The notes: generated by a model from the letters alone, not told the origin. A stretch of DNA of 64,000 nucleotides from Huiozyma naganishii CBS 8797 (GCF_000348985.1 NC_035925.1:434001-498000), one strand, 5' to 3'; shown: positions 43,425 to 52,123, numbered from the stretch's first letter. Numbers and translations are program-made.

Positions 43425-44699
43425 TTATGTAGGCTGGTTTGATACCTTCTCTTCTTTGTTACTACTTTCCGATTCATTGTGAGGAGATTTATGTTCCTCT
43501 AATTTATCTAAACTACTTTCGGTGCTTGCTTCCTCCTTTAAACTATCACTAATTTCGTTTGGCTCCGTTTTATCTTTCGCCTCCTTCAACACGTCCTTTT
43601 TTGAAGACTCTGGCTCTTCTTTCACAGGCGTTGAAGACAATCCTAATTTTCCCAACTTTTCTGAAATCTCAATAGCCTCGGGTTTTTCGTTGTCACTTTC
43701 GTCTTTGTTTATAGTCAACTTCTTCATCTCCGACATGACTTCAGAGATTTCTTTCTTGGTATCAATTTGTTTAATTTCAAACTCATTACACAACTTCTTC
43801 AATTTTTCACTCCAGCCCATTTCTTCTGCCAATCTTTGGGCAGCGTCATCAGTACTGCCCTTGAACATTAAATCGGTTTTGCGTTTTTCCTGAGCAAACG
43901 AACCAACCATCTCTTTGTTAATTAGTATTCTACGGATTTTTGCCGGGACCTCGTGTGGGAGAGATGCAAATGGATAAACCGCTAACGAAGTACCTGCGAC
44001 AATGACAATATATTCACTCGCTGATGATTTGTCCTCTAAGGTTTCGAGATCGTCTTCCCATGTATCGAAGAATCTGGCCGGCAGATTCTCACCAAAAAAC
44101 ACAATATTCGGTTTTATCAGGCTTTTGCAGTGATCGCATCGCGCAAAATCGATGCTATCTTCAGTCTTAAAATCCAGTTTTTCTTTAAAATAGTTCATCG
44201 GGAACTGTTTCTTACACTTAATGCAATGGTTCGAAGCAAAATTCCCGTGTGCTTCAACAATGTATTCTGCATTAATACCTGCTTGCGCTTCCAATGTGTC
44301 AATATTCTGCGTGTATATTCTGCGTAATCGATTCTCATCCTGAAATAATTTCATGAAGAAGTGAAACTTTGAAGGTTTGAACTTACCAGGGTAGAGTTCC
44401 TTAGCCAAAGTGTAGAATGGTTTGGGATTTTCTTCAAAGAAATCGATATCAAACACTGCCTCTGCAAATGGTAGATTCAATTTAGCAAGGTTTCTATAAA
44501 GGCCTGTCTCCGGCGACCTGAAATCAGGGATACCACAAGATGTTGAAATACCGGCACCAACCATAAATATTACGTTAGCACCAGATGTTTTTCGAAGCAA
44601 AAAGCCTAACTTCTTAACTGCTTTCAAATTTGCATCATCGTGTTGAACCAGGTACTTCATGTACTTGTCTCTCTTTTCTTCTGGGCTCAATGTACTCAT
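43425..44699 (-). CDS. HST2: NAD-dependent deacetylase, Sir2 family (Hst2)
   Basis: Cytoplasmic/nuclear sirtuin removing acetyl groups from lysines, including histone H4 K16. The protein has 424 residues against 357 in S. cerevisiae. The NAD site GAGISTSCGIPDFRSP (from Gly48), TQNID at 130-134, catalytic His151 in EAHGNF, zinc Cys159/162/188/191 and GENLP are all present. The C-terminus beyond about residue 310 is a long Glu/Lys/Ser-rich tail, more extended than usual. The start codon lies about 18 bases from the putative 3' LTR end of the upstream retroelement, which has the same orientation. This is unusual for its promoter. Confidence 0.94.
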   Translation of the reverse strand: MSTLSPEEKRDKYMKYLVQHDDANLKAVKKLGFLLRKTSGANVIFMVGAGISTSCGIPDFRSPETGLYRNLAKLNLPFAEAVFDIDFFEENPKPFYTLAKELYPGKFKPSKFHFFMKLFQDENRLRRIYTQNIDTLEAQAGINAEYIVEAHGNFASNHCIKCKKQFPMNYFKEKLDFKTEDSIDFARCDHCKSLIKPNIVFFGENLPARFFDTWEDDLETLEDKSSASEYIVIVAGTSLAVYPFASLPHEVPAKIRRILINKEMVGSFAQEKRKTDLMFKGSTDDAAQRLAEEMGWSEKLKKLCNEFEIKQIDTKKEISEVMSEMKKLTINKDESDNEKPEAIEISEKLGKLGLSSTPVKEEPESSKKDVLKEAKDKTEPNEISDSLKEEASTESSLDKLEEHKSPHNESESSNKEEKVSNQPT

Positions 44700-44754
44700 A
44701 TTTTCTTACAATAATTTGTTATTCTTCTTACCTTCTACATAACAGCTCAGCTAC

Positions 44755-44778
44755 GAGAGACTAGCACACTAGTCTCTC
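44755..44778. repeat. perfect 10-base-arm inverted repeat in the presumed 3' LTR
   Basis: GAGAGACTAG, CACA, CTAGTCTCTC: a perfect hairpin lying 56-79 bases upstream of the HST2 start. Confidence 0.9.
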
Positions 44779-44792
44779 TTTCTATACGCGCG

Positions 44793-44869
44793 GTTCAGAA
44801 GTAATCACAACCTGCGTCTAGTGAAGACTTTTATGTCACTCTTTACGAAGCTTCACTTGATGCTCAACA
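44793..44869 (-). repeat. 3' LTR, segment shared with the 5' LTR
   Basis: This 77-base stretch is 75/77 identical to 48224-48300. It starts TGTTGAGC on the minus strand, directly after a polypurine tract (GTAGGGGGGTA on the minus strand, 44870-44880). The LTR probably continues left to a TGTT/AACA end at 44717, giving about 153 bases. Confidence 0.85.
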
Positions 44870-44989
44870 TACCCCCCTACTTCTGCAATCCGCAAACCAT
44901 CGCATCTCTAAACTACTCAGGTTCTTACACGTTGTTTAATCGATGCCAGATGTAGCCAACCGCTATGATCATTTAGTTTGCATTTCTTA

Positions 44990-45400
44990 CAACAATGTAC
45001 CAGTCCGCTGCATCGTGCTAGCAGACTGAGTACCAGGGTGATACTTGATCACCCCCTCAAACCGAAGCCTTTTGACCTTCGGTAGTCTATAGAAAGCCGT
45101 ATTTGATACTATACTGTAGACGGTGTGATTATTCTGACTCTTCCAGAATCCACAGCTCACTTTATTCATCATAGTGAGGTTCTGCTATATCATGTTCATA
45201 GCATGTATACGAGGATGACCCTTGATCTCCCCCTCGATCCGAGATACACAATGCTCGGTAATCCACAGCAAGTCATATTGGATACTCTACCGTAGATGGT
45301 GTGGAAGCACTGACTTCATAGGCTCCATCCCTCACTCTATCCAACTTAGTAAGGTTGTGCTAGAAACGCTTCGTAGCACGGACCTGGAAATGACACCCAG
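44990..45400 (-). repeat. imperfect tandem duplication in the element's 3' region
   Basis: Two units of about 175 bases (about 45005-45185 and 45186-45361) align clearly (for example TGATCACCCCCTC / TGATCTCCCCCTC and CTGTAGACGGTGTG / CCGTAGATGGTGTG). The start of a third follows near 45370. The sequence has decayed and carries no intact frame. Confidence 0.65.
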
Positions 45401-45654
45401 TCATCTCCGGCACATGGTGATCGTCTCCCGAGGGGGTACAGAACTTGCCGTTGCTGTTCCAGATTTGGTAGCGCTGCTGGTTCCTGATCTGGGCAGAGTG
45501 ACCGGCTTCGGTTGTTTTGAGTACCCATACCTTTCCCGATGTAAAAGCTCCAGTGAGCCTCTTGAATAACCATCTTACTACCATTTCTAAGGTATGTCGA
45601 TTTCAGCGTTACTCTTTAATAACCATATTCAAACCTCCCCTTGAGGTATGGCGG

Positions 45655-45842
45655 TCTATGATAAATCTTCGTGTTCAGCCTTTGTTGACGATAAACATAC
45701 CACCATTCTTATCTTCGTTGAACTCCACGTAACTGCACCGCCAGCCATAAACATCACCTACCCCCCAGTAGAATAAGGGAGATCCAGGGATGACTCCGAA
45801 GTAGCATCTGTGTTCACGATAATATTAATAGGAGCCCCCTTT
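45655..45842 (-). pseudogene. copia-type RNase H fragment
   Basis: The minus-strand translation gives the typical copia RNase H core: a D-S/T block ending YSTGG, then an in-frame stop, then VMFMAGGAVTWSSTK and CLSSTKAEHEDLS, the counterpart of the STSG / ISWSSKKQ / SSTEAEY motifs. The stop codon and further downstream stops make it a pseudogene. Confidence 0.8.
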
Positions 45843-45910
45843 TGATACTGCATACTGACGTGTAGTGTAAAGGTACTTTTAGCAGGAGATAAATGAAGTT
45901 CTTACCACAT

Positions 45911-46179
45911 TTAATCTGTAAGATAGTTCCTCTTCATTATCGCTCTGTCACTGGAACCTTTGCTGTCACTGCCACGCTGAGTACGGGCACCTAAAGATTT
46001 ATCCCTTGCTCTTCTTTCAACCTCTAAATACTCCTTCTCGATCCTCCTGTACGCTTTTATCAGATTGTCCAATTGGTAACTCAGTCGCTTCTCCACTGGC
46101 TTACCACCGTGCACTAGCACCACACGGTCCCTGATAACCATCTCACGCCCCAGTTGCATACTTAGATCCTTACATTCCA
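45911..46179 (-). pseudogene. LCP5: LCP5 fragment, second part (Sas10/Utp3/C1D domain)
   Basis: Open from ECKD to a stop at 45911. The block RDRVVLVHGGKPVEKRLSYQ continuing LDNLIKAYRRIEKEYLEVE matches the Sas10/Utp3/C1D domain, closest to yeast Lcp5, a U3 snoRNP-associated ribosome biogenesis factor. It resumes where the first part stops, after the inserted LST8 piece, with only about five codons of LCP5 lost. The intact gene is not in this window. Confidence 0.8.
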
Positions 46180-46268
46180 CCTATAGCAACATGTGGATTA
46201 AGGAGACCTTTTCAACTGGCTTTCCTTGCTCCCCTTCGCTTGTGAATGCTAAAATGATCAAACGAAAA

Positions 46269-46490
46269 TCAACCGTCGTTTAATGCAACGCAAACAACAT
46301 CCTTGTGGTGACCATCATACTGTCTTACAACTTTCCTCGTGGGCAGATCCCATAGTCTGACGTAATGGCCTGATGACGCTGTCAAGAGGTATCCGCTATT
46401 TGCGCTGAACGCGCAGTCCCAGACCCACTTGTGATGAACATTCAAAGTAGATTCGAATTTGAAGTTGTTATCAATGGACCAAACTCTTGT
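46269..46490 (-). pseudogene. LST8: LST8 C-terminal fragment (WD40)
   Basis: About 74 codons equal to the last WD40 repeats of Lst8, the Gbeta-like subunit of TORC1 and TORC2: RVWSIDN, HHKWVWDCAFSANSGYLLTA, HYVRLWDLPTRKVVRQY and the true C-terminal CVALND followed by the stop. It lies inside the LCP5 fragment in the same orientation. Roughly 90 bases after its stop (46180-46268) may be LST8 3' UTR; their origin is not established. Confidence 0.9.
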
Positions 46491-46520
46491 GACCACATTC
46501 ACTTTCCCCTACCGCACTAA

Positions 46521-46724
46521 TAGCGGCGGGTTAACATAGGACATCAGAGAACCGTTCTTCAAAGTCAGCAACGAGTGTTTCTCCAACTTGTCCTCACCCC
46601 AAACACCTAGCGTCTTGGAAACCTTGCGCTTCGAGCAGTCGGTCGAATAAAACTCCTTCAACTGCGTGAGCGACCTCGGAGTCGCCTCCAAAGAGTCATT
46701 AATAGCCTCCAACGTACTATTGAA
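46521..46724 (-). pseudogene. LCP5: LCP5 fragment, first part (N-terminus)
   Basis: FNSTLEAINDSLEATPRSLT to KHSLLTLKNGSLMSYVN corresponds to about residues 3-75 of Lcp5. It is fused in frame to the preceding reverse transcriptase start, with no initiator Met at the junction. It is broken after YVN by a stop and the LST8 insertion. Confidence 0.8.
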
Positions 46725-46841
46725 CTGATAGGTGTCATGTTCCCGAAATATGTTCAGTTTTTTCTAACATGCTGCTTTCCAAAGTTCCTCATCTCTCCTT
46801 GAGAAGGCTTCTCGGGCATCTTTGACAACTGATAAGAAAGT
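46725..46841 (-). pseudogene. copia-type reverse transcriptase, N-terminal fragment
   Basis: The minus-strand frame SVVKDAREAFSRRDEELWKA, then AC, a TAG stop, and KKLNIFREHDTYQ, is the usual N-terminal edge of copia-type RT (the WKAAMDxELxxLxxNxTW region). It is one frame off the pol ORF ending at 46876. It joins LCP5 sequence directly after Tyr-Gln. Confidence 0.8.
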
Positions 46842-46875
46842 GCATTCTTAATATTTTCCATCTGCACCTCATCAA

Positions 46876-47325
46876 TCAATTAAACTTGGTTGGAATTGCA
46901 CGCGTCTGTTGTACCTCTGGAAGTTGTACGTTACGTTTCTTGATGGGTTTCAAATGCCCAATCTCACTAACGTTCTTTCCAGACACATTTTCTGTCATCA
47001 CATCATTCATGTGATTTGTCCGCGGTGCTGCTGTTCGTAAGCAGTCAATTATACCCTCTTGCTTCTTGACCCGGTCTACAGTTTCCTTTATCTCTTTAAT
47101 ATTTTTAGGAAAACCTGGGTATGTTTTCGCAACATCAGCAAGAATGTTATTCAATGCTTCTACCGGATTCATGCAGCCTGTACTACCTCCTGTATCTGTA
47201 GCAGACCTTTTGCTACAGATGTCATCTCGGGCGATAGAGAACATTTCGCCCTCTATGTTAGGGTTGTTCAAATCGTCCCCAAACACACTCTTCGGTGCTT
47301 CGCCCGGTGGGTCGAACAGATTCAA
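46876..47325 (-). pseudogene. retrotransposon pol segment, unassigned (integrase C-terminus/linker position)
   Basis: A 149-codon open frame overlapping the end of the gag-protease frame by 4 bases. It is rich in Asn/Asp/Lys and has no recognisable integrase HHCC or DDE motif. By position it would be the integrase C-terminal or linker region, so an internal deletion has probably removed the integrase core. Confidence 0.55.
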
Positions 47326-48239
47326 TTTCTCATTCTCCCCATGACGAAATATTCAGAAAGTCCCCCTGACTTGTCTTCTCCCATAGAAGTGTTAACATCT
47401 GGTACCAGTTGGAATATTTCCTGCGAGGCAGATACTCCCCGTAACGTTGAAATAGCATATGATTGTACATCATGGATGTAAGAATAGTTCTTCAAGGGAA
47501 AGTTCAATTCTTCAAATTTCACTTGGTTACTGGAGTATACCTTGCCTGTACAGGCACCAAAGGTTCGATATACTCTCTTCCGCGAATTTCCCTTGCCTGT
47601 GCAGGGATCAAAGGATCGATATGCTCTCTTCTGCGAGTTTCCGCGGTGTGATTTTAAAGTATAAAGCCCATTTCTTTGCTTAGCCATCGTCGACCTAACG
47701 CCATCTTGGGTTATCATCTGTAGAGGAATTTTTCCAAATATGAAACGACCCTTTGACGTCGCCGTTGCCGCTGAAATGGATATCAACTTGAAATCAACAC
47801 CAGGAACATAAGCCACATTGTGTAAGAGGAAATTCTTGACCTTAACTTTTCCAAATCCTTCAATGGTAGCATTTCCAACAATACCTGTCAATTCCTCATG
47901 CTTGCCCATCTTAAGCTCACTAAACATACTCGCGTCATTGCATACATGAATGGAGCTTCCGCTATCAACTACCAATTCTCCCTTGGGGAGTGATGTTGAT
48001 GCATACATTGATGCATAAAAGCTTTGTAGACCGCCTATTTTTTCATTCGATCTAAAAGTATTAGCATCCGGATAGTCCCGTTTATACTTAACGCACTTAC
48101 TAATCGGATGGTTTTCTCCACAGTGGAAACACTTGATCTGAGAGTGATAAGTGCTCCTTTTAGCGGCCATGGCCACCTCGCCATGTTCCGCTTTCCCTTC
48201 TCCAAGATCTTGGAGTAAATCGTGTTCAGAAGTAATCAC
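47322..48239 (-). pseudogene. retrotransposon gag C-terminus and aspartic protease
   Basis: The 305-codon frame contains a CCHC zinc knuckle (CFHCGENHPISKC, CX2CX4HX4C) and then a retropepsin active site (ELVVDSGSSIHVCND). It begins inside the truncated 5' LTR, so the gag N-terminus is missing. Two in-frame 51-base tandem units follow the protease. There is no integrase zinc finger. Confidence 0.85.
47541..47642 (-). repeat. two tandem 51-base in-frame units in the pol frame
   Basis: Units 47541-47591 and 47592-47642 match at 44 of 51 positions. Each encodes 17 residues with KRxYRxFxxCTGK, so the duplication keeps the reading frame. Confidence 0.85.
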
Positions 48240-48300
48240 AACCTGCGTCTAGTGAAGACTTTTACGTCACTCTTTACGAAGCTTCACTTGACGCTCAACA
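48224..48300 (-). repeat. truncated 5' LTR
   Basis: This is the first 77 bases of the LTR, starting TGTTGAGC at 48300, joined directly to the middle of gag. The rest of the LTR, the primer-binding site and the gag start are deleted. Confidence 0.85.
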
Positions 48301-48574
48301 CATTGGATAGTTCCATTATGAAGGTGAATGCGTAAGTGTCTATCTGACGTTCTAATTACCTTGCTCATTGCGGGGCAGAAAATTTCAAAGTTCCATTTTA
48401 AAATTTAAAGAGGTTTCAAAAGGTAATTGCGCAAAAAAAAACTAGCAAGAGCTCTCGTTGCTATCCTTCATTTCGAATGTTGTGTTTGTAGAGCTGGAAG
48501 AAATAGTCGCTTACACTCACTATTGCAGCGCTCCATTACACTCACAAAAAATTATAAATCGTGATTACAAAAAA

Positions 48575-48648
48575 CGACCTCGGTGAGGATTGAACTCACG
48601 ATCTTGCGATTAACAGTCGCACGCCTTAACCAGCTTGGCCACGAAGTC
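48575..48648 (-). tRNA. tRNA-Asn (GUU)
   Basis: A 74-base cloverleaf on the minus strand with anticodon GTT in ACTGTTAATC. It has a closed acceptor stem (GACTTCG/CGAGGTC with one T-G pair), normal A and B boxes and an oligo-T terminator (A6 on the plus strand before 48575). It is nearly the same as S. cerevisiae tRNA-Asn and has no intron. Confidence 0.95.
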
Positions 48649-49768
48649 TTCAATTTATTTTTTAAAAATTTTGGTAAATGTTAAATAGTTACTTTTTTTA
48701 GCAAGATAGGTGGTTAAATACTTTATTTTTAGATATAAACTGAACTGTTGGTAAACAATTAAAGCCTGTAACGTAATAGGCCAAGTCAATAGTCAATTAT
48801 CCTTCGGTGATATCTAATTATGACTAAAATTGAGGGCACAACAGCACTACACTGTGTACAAGTTGTTGTACCAACTTGATTGGTAAGCACATAGCACTTA
48901 TAGGCTACATCCAGGCTGAAATAAACCTGATAACGTATAACAAAATAGAATCGGGTGTACCATCACGCAAAGAAATACATAGATGGGAAGAAATCTATAT
49001 TTAACGAGATACTCTTCATGATTCAAGTTTACTGCTCAGCTTCAATAATCAAACGTATCATTGCCATTTATGTTTACCTACCGATATATGTCCCAATCAG
49101 CCATCTCGGCTCAAAGTTCAACGTTCAATAATCTTTCCAAAGAAAGCCGGCTCATCCAGCCATCAACCGGAAGGCAAAAAGATGTTAGCTCGCAGCCTTT
49201 CTTGTACGAATTCTCCGCTGTTGTCACTAACCAATACATTGTATCACAATACGCCTCCCCCGGCCTATGTAAAGATATTTGCACCGTTCGTGTCGGGCTC
49301 TTTTGTCGTAATATATCAGTCAAATGAAAAACTTCGGTGTTGATGTGTCAGGAAGTAGAGTACTTTGCTCCCAAAATCCCCAACCTGGAACACCTTAAAC
49401 CGCGCCATTCTGAATGGTCAAGTGATAATGAACTTTGTGGCCTGTATGTCTCGCGTAAAGTACGTGTAATATCCCACATTACCCAGAATATTTTTAAGGT
49501 ACGTGAAGGAGAATTGGTGTTCCAGCCCTATAAAGAAATCTATACAAGCCGGGGTGTATATACAGTCAATATGAAGTGGCCAGGTAGCAGTCTGAGAGAG
49601 TTATACGCTCTGGTTATTTGTAGTTTACGAAACCGTGATCGTTTTCATCTTCAATATACGATGAAAATAAGGTTTTGAAAACATGAAAATTCAAGAGGAA
49701 ACTTCGCAACCGTTGAATACGACGACTTGGCGTTGACGTTTGGAACCCCGTGAAGAGGAACTGGTACC
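48649..49768. other. gene-free region, tRNA-Asn to SVP26
   Basis: About 1.1 kb containing two open frames of 88 and 113 codons on the plus strand (49061-49327 and 49337-49678) and a 70-codon frame on the minus strand. None shows a family motif I know. It may be eroded coding or LTR sequence near the tRNA. The last ~90 bases should hold the SVP26 promoter. Confidence 0.4.
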
Positions 49769-50443
49769 ATGATCCTGAAACTGGTTTCTTATGCAGGGAA
49801 CCTCTTTGGGTTCCTGTTCTTAACATTGTCTATTGCCTCTGGCCTCTATTACATTAGTGAGTTGGTCGAAGAATACTCAGAACCTACTAAGCGGTTTTTG
49901 ACGAGGGCCATATATGGTGTCATTGGATTACTGGTGTCGTTATTGATTTTTGATAAATTCCCATTCAAATTAACTGTCTTTGCGATTGCATCTCATGTCC
50001 TCTACTTACAGAATATGAAAGGGTTTCCTTTTGTCAGTTTTACAAATCCTACGTTCCTTTTGAGTTGCGCGTGCACTGTTCTGAATCATTATCTATGGTT
50101 CAAATACTTCAACGACGTTGAAATACCTCCCCAATTCAAATTCAATCCTAACTATATACCAAAGAAAAGGGCTACCTTTTCAGAGGTGGCTTCTTTTTTT
50201 GCAATCTGTGTGTGGTTTATTCCCTTCTCCTTATTTGTTTCCTTATCAGCTGGTGACTACGTTCTACCGACCGCAGAAGAACTAAAGAAAACAGATGATC
50301 CAACGGCTCAACCTAAGCTTCGTAAGAGAACGATCAACCTTGTCCGTGTTGCTATCAACAATGTTAGGGGCTTCATCCGTTCCTCGTTAAGAATATTCGG
50401 GTTCAAAATTGCTGAGCCAGAATATGACAGACTATCTATCTAG
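49769..50443 (+). CDS. SVP26: ER-to-Golgi cargo receptor for type II membrane proteins
   Basis: Tex261-family membrane protein of early Golgi and COPII vesicles that helps export of type II enzymes such as mannosyltransferases. It has 224 residues against 228 in S. cerevisiae, with about four membrane segments. Conserved blocks are GFLFLTLSIASGLYYISELVEE, KRFLTRAIYG, CTVLNHYLWFKYFND, PPQFKFNPNYIPKKRA and VWFIPFSLFVSLSAGDYVLPT. Its position before SSP1 follows YHR181W. Confidence 0.95.
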   Translation: MILKLVSYAGNLFGFLFLTLSIASGLYYISELVEEYSEPTKRFLTRAIYGVIGLLVSLLIFDKFPFKLTVFAIASHVLYLQNMKGFPFVSFTNPTFLLSCACTVLNHYLWFKYFNDVEIPPQFKFNPNYIPKKRATFSEVASFFAICVWFIPFSLFVSLSAGDYVLPTAEELKKTDDPTAQPKLRKRTINLVRVAINNVRGFIRSSLRIFGFKIAEPEYDRLSI

Positions 50444-50673
50444 TAGTGGGAATGTGATTATGTGTGTGTTAATGCTGTGTATGCTTCGGGACTATATAAT
50501 CTTAGATCCGTTAGACTCTCTTTGTCAATTTTTCAACCCTTTTGACATTTCCGATGCGAAACAAAAGTGTGGAATCCAGACACAATGGTCAGTGTCACCT
50601 GTATCCCAGATAATCAATACTGGTCGGAGTACCTAAATATTGGTATCAAAGTCTTTTTAACGGTAGTGAAATG

Positions 50674-51840
50674 GTACGATGACGGGTGGGGTTATAGAAG
50701 TTTATTCTTTTGAAAATTTTCCGAAGGCTGTTGATCGCCAATGCTTCGTTGTTTGAAGGATTTGAAGTAAGAATATTATAAAACACCTTTTCCAACTTTT
50801 TACACGAATGTTCCGTTGATAGTATTACTATTGAAAAACCACCTGAGGGGGCAACAGGGATATCTTGCTAGTTTAAAAAACTTAGTAACCTTTTTACAAC
50901 GGATCGAGAAGGGCAGTTCCGTTATGACATTCCGGACTGATGAAGAAGCTACTAGGCTTTGTATAAAGCTACAAGTTAAGGTAGAGATATTTTGTGAGCG
51001 TCAGAGTTCTAAATTTAAATTAGCGTCGATCTTTTCCAAACACAGCGAACAGTATTATCACTACAAAGGAGAAGCTGAGCGGATGTTATCTACATGTACA
51101 AAATCATTTAATGCGTGTCTTGAGAAGATTATAAAAACTCACGGTAAAATTACTTTCGATAAGTTTTGAGAGAAAGAAAAAACATACAGATTTGTCATTG
51201 GCTTCTTCAATCTGGAGAACCCAATATCATTGATACAATGGAAACATGGTACTAGTAATGGAATTCTGTCTGCACTCAATCACTTTTTGGTACCACTGGT
51301 ATTAGTCAGGACGTTACTGATTCCGTCAAGTTAACTGTGAAGAGTTTGCAACAGTAAACCAATGTATCAAAGGATCGATTGATAAAAGTCTGGAATGAAA
51401 TTTTTGACGTAGTTCGATCGGCAAGATTGGAAAGACAGCACATTAAAAAGTTCTGTATTACGAGTAGGGTCACTAACATTAACACGGTGTTTCTTCAGTA
51501 ATCTGTCGAAAAAGAAAGAGATACGGTCAAGGTATGCAACACATATTGGGTTGAACTACAGGAAATGTTTTTACTGGAAATTCCAGACAGTCTAATATCC
51601 CTCTCCTCCCAGTATTTATTCTGGATTAATACTGATATTCCCCTTGTGTGATATCTAAGGAGAAGCTGATTGGTTGGCGAATATCCTGTTGACACCGTTA
51701 AGAAAGAGGCACCACCCTTATGGGATTTTAAATCGAACAACTCTGAAATTGAACACGTTATTGAAACTAAGAGATCGGAGCTAGATATTAAGGCGCCTAC
51801 AGCTGTGAACCGTGTCAAGCTAATAGATGCATAAATAGCA
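50674..51840 (+). pseudogene. degenerate F-BAR-like gene (YHR182W position)
   Basis: Several plus-strand frames, broken by stops and shifts, give fragments in order: MTGGVIEVYSFENFPKAVDR, a 117-codon helical frame (50816-51169) with KSxFKL- and YYHYKGEAERML-like F-BAR character, then CNTYWVELQEMFLLEIPDSL, and finally a stretch ending near 51834. This resembles an F-BAR (FCH) domain. The position between SVP26 and SSP1 is that of YHR182W in S. cerevisiae. Family assignment is tentative; loss of function is clear from the many stops. The frame from 51850 may also belong to the remnant. Confidence 0.45.
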
Positions 51841-52123
51841 ATTACGAACATGCAAACCTCCAGAGATGGAAACCTAGTGGTTGATGGTATAGACGTTGAA
51901 CTGTTACATCTGAAGGCAATCGACGGTCAAGCAGAAGATTTTGTTTCGCTTTCACTCAAAACAACGTCAGCCCAAGAATCACAAACCGTAGTATATGAAA
52001 AATTGAAAGGAAGAAGTGGTATGATTTCGAATCGTTTATGTATGAATACATTATGTATAATGTGTATAATGCAATTACTCTCTTTTTTTTTTGTATGCAT
52101 TTTTCAGCCTTTAAGTATGCGGC

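Larger units (their letters stand above)
44717..48300 (-). mobile_element. degenerate Ty1/copia-type LTR retrotransposon carrying host gene fragments
   Basis: The minus strand reads, in order: LTR 5' end (48300-48224), gag zinc knuckle and protease (48239-47322), a pol segment (47325-46876), the start of reverse transcriptase (46841-46725), LCP5 and LST8 fragments (46724-45911), RNase H (about 45842-45655), a degenerate tail with tandem duplications, a polypurine tract next to 44870, and a 3' LTR from 44869. The outer limits are the TGTTGAGC LTR start at 48300 and a candidate AACA end at 44717. The first 77 bases of the two LTRs differ at only two positions. No target-site duplication was found. 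Integrase is not recognisable, and most of RT is missing, so the copy cannot transpose itself. Confidence 0.85.

Noticed and set aside
45222..45569. 115-codon plus-strand frame in the retroelement tail
   Set aside because: It runs antisense through the tandem-duplicated, decayed element sequence and has no motif.
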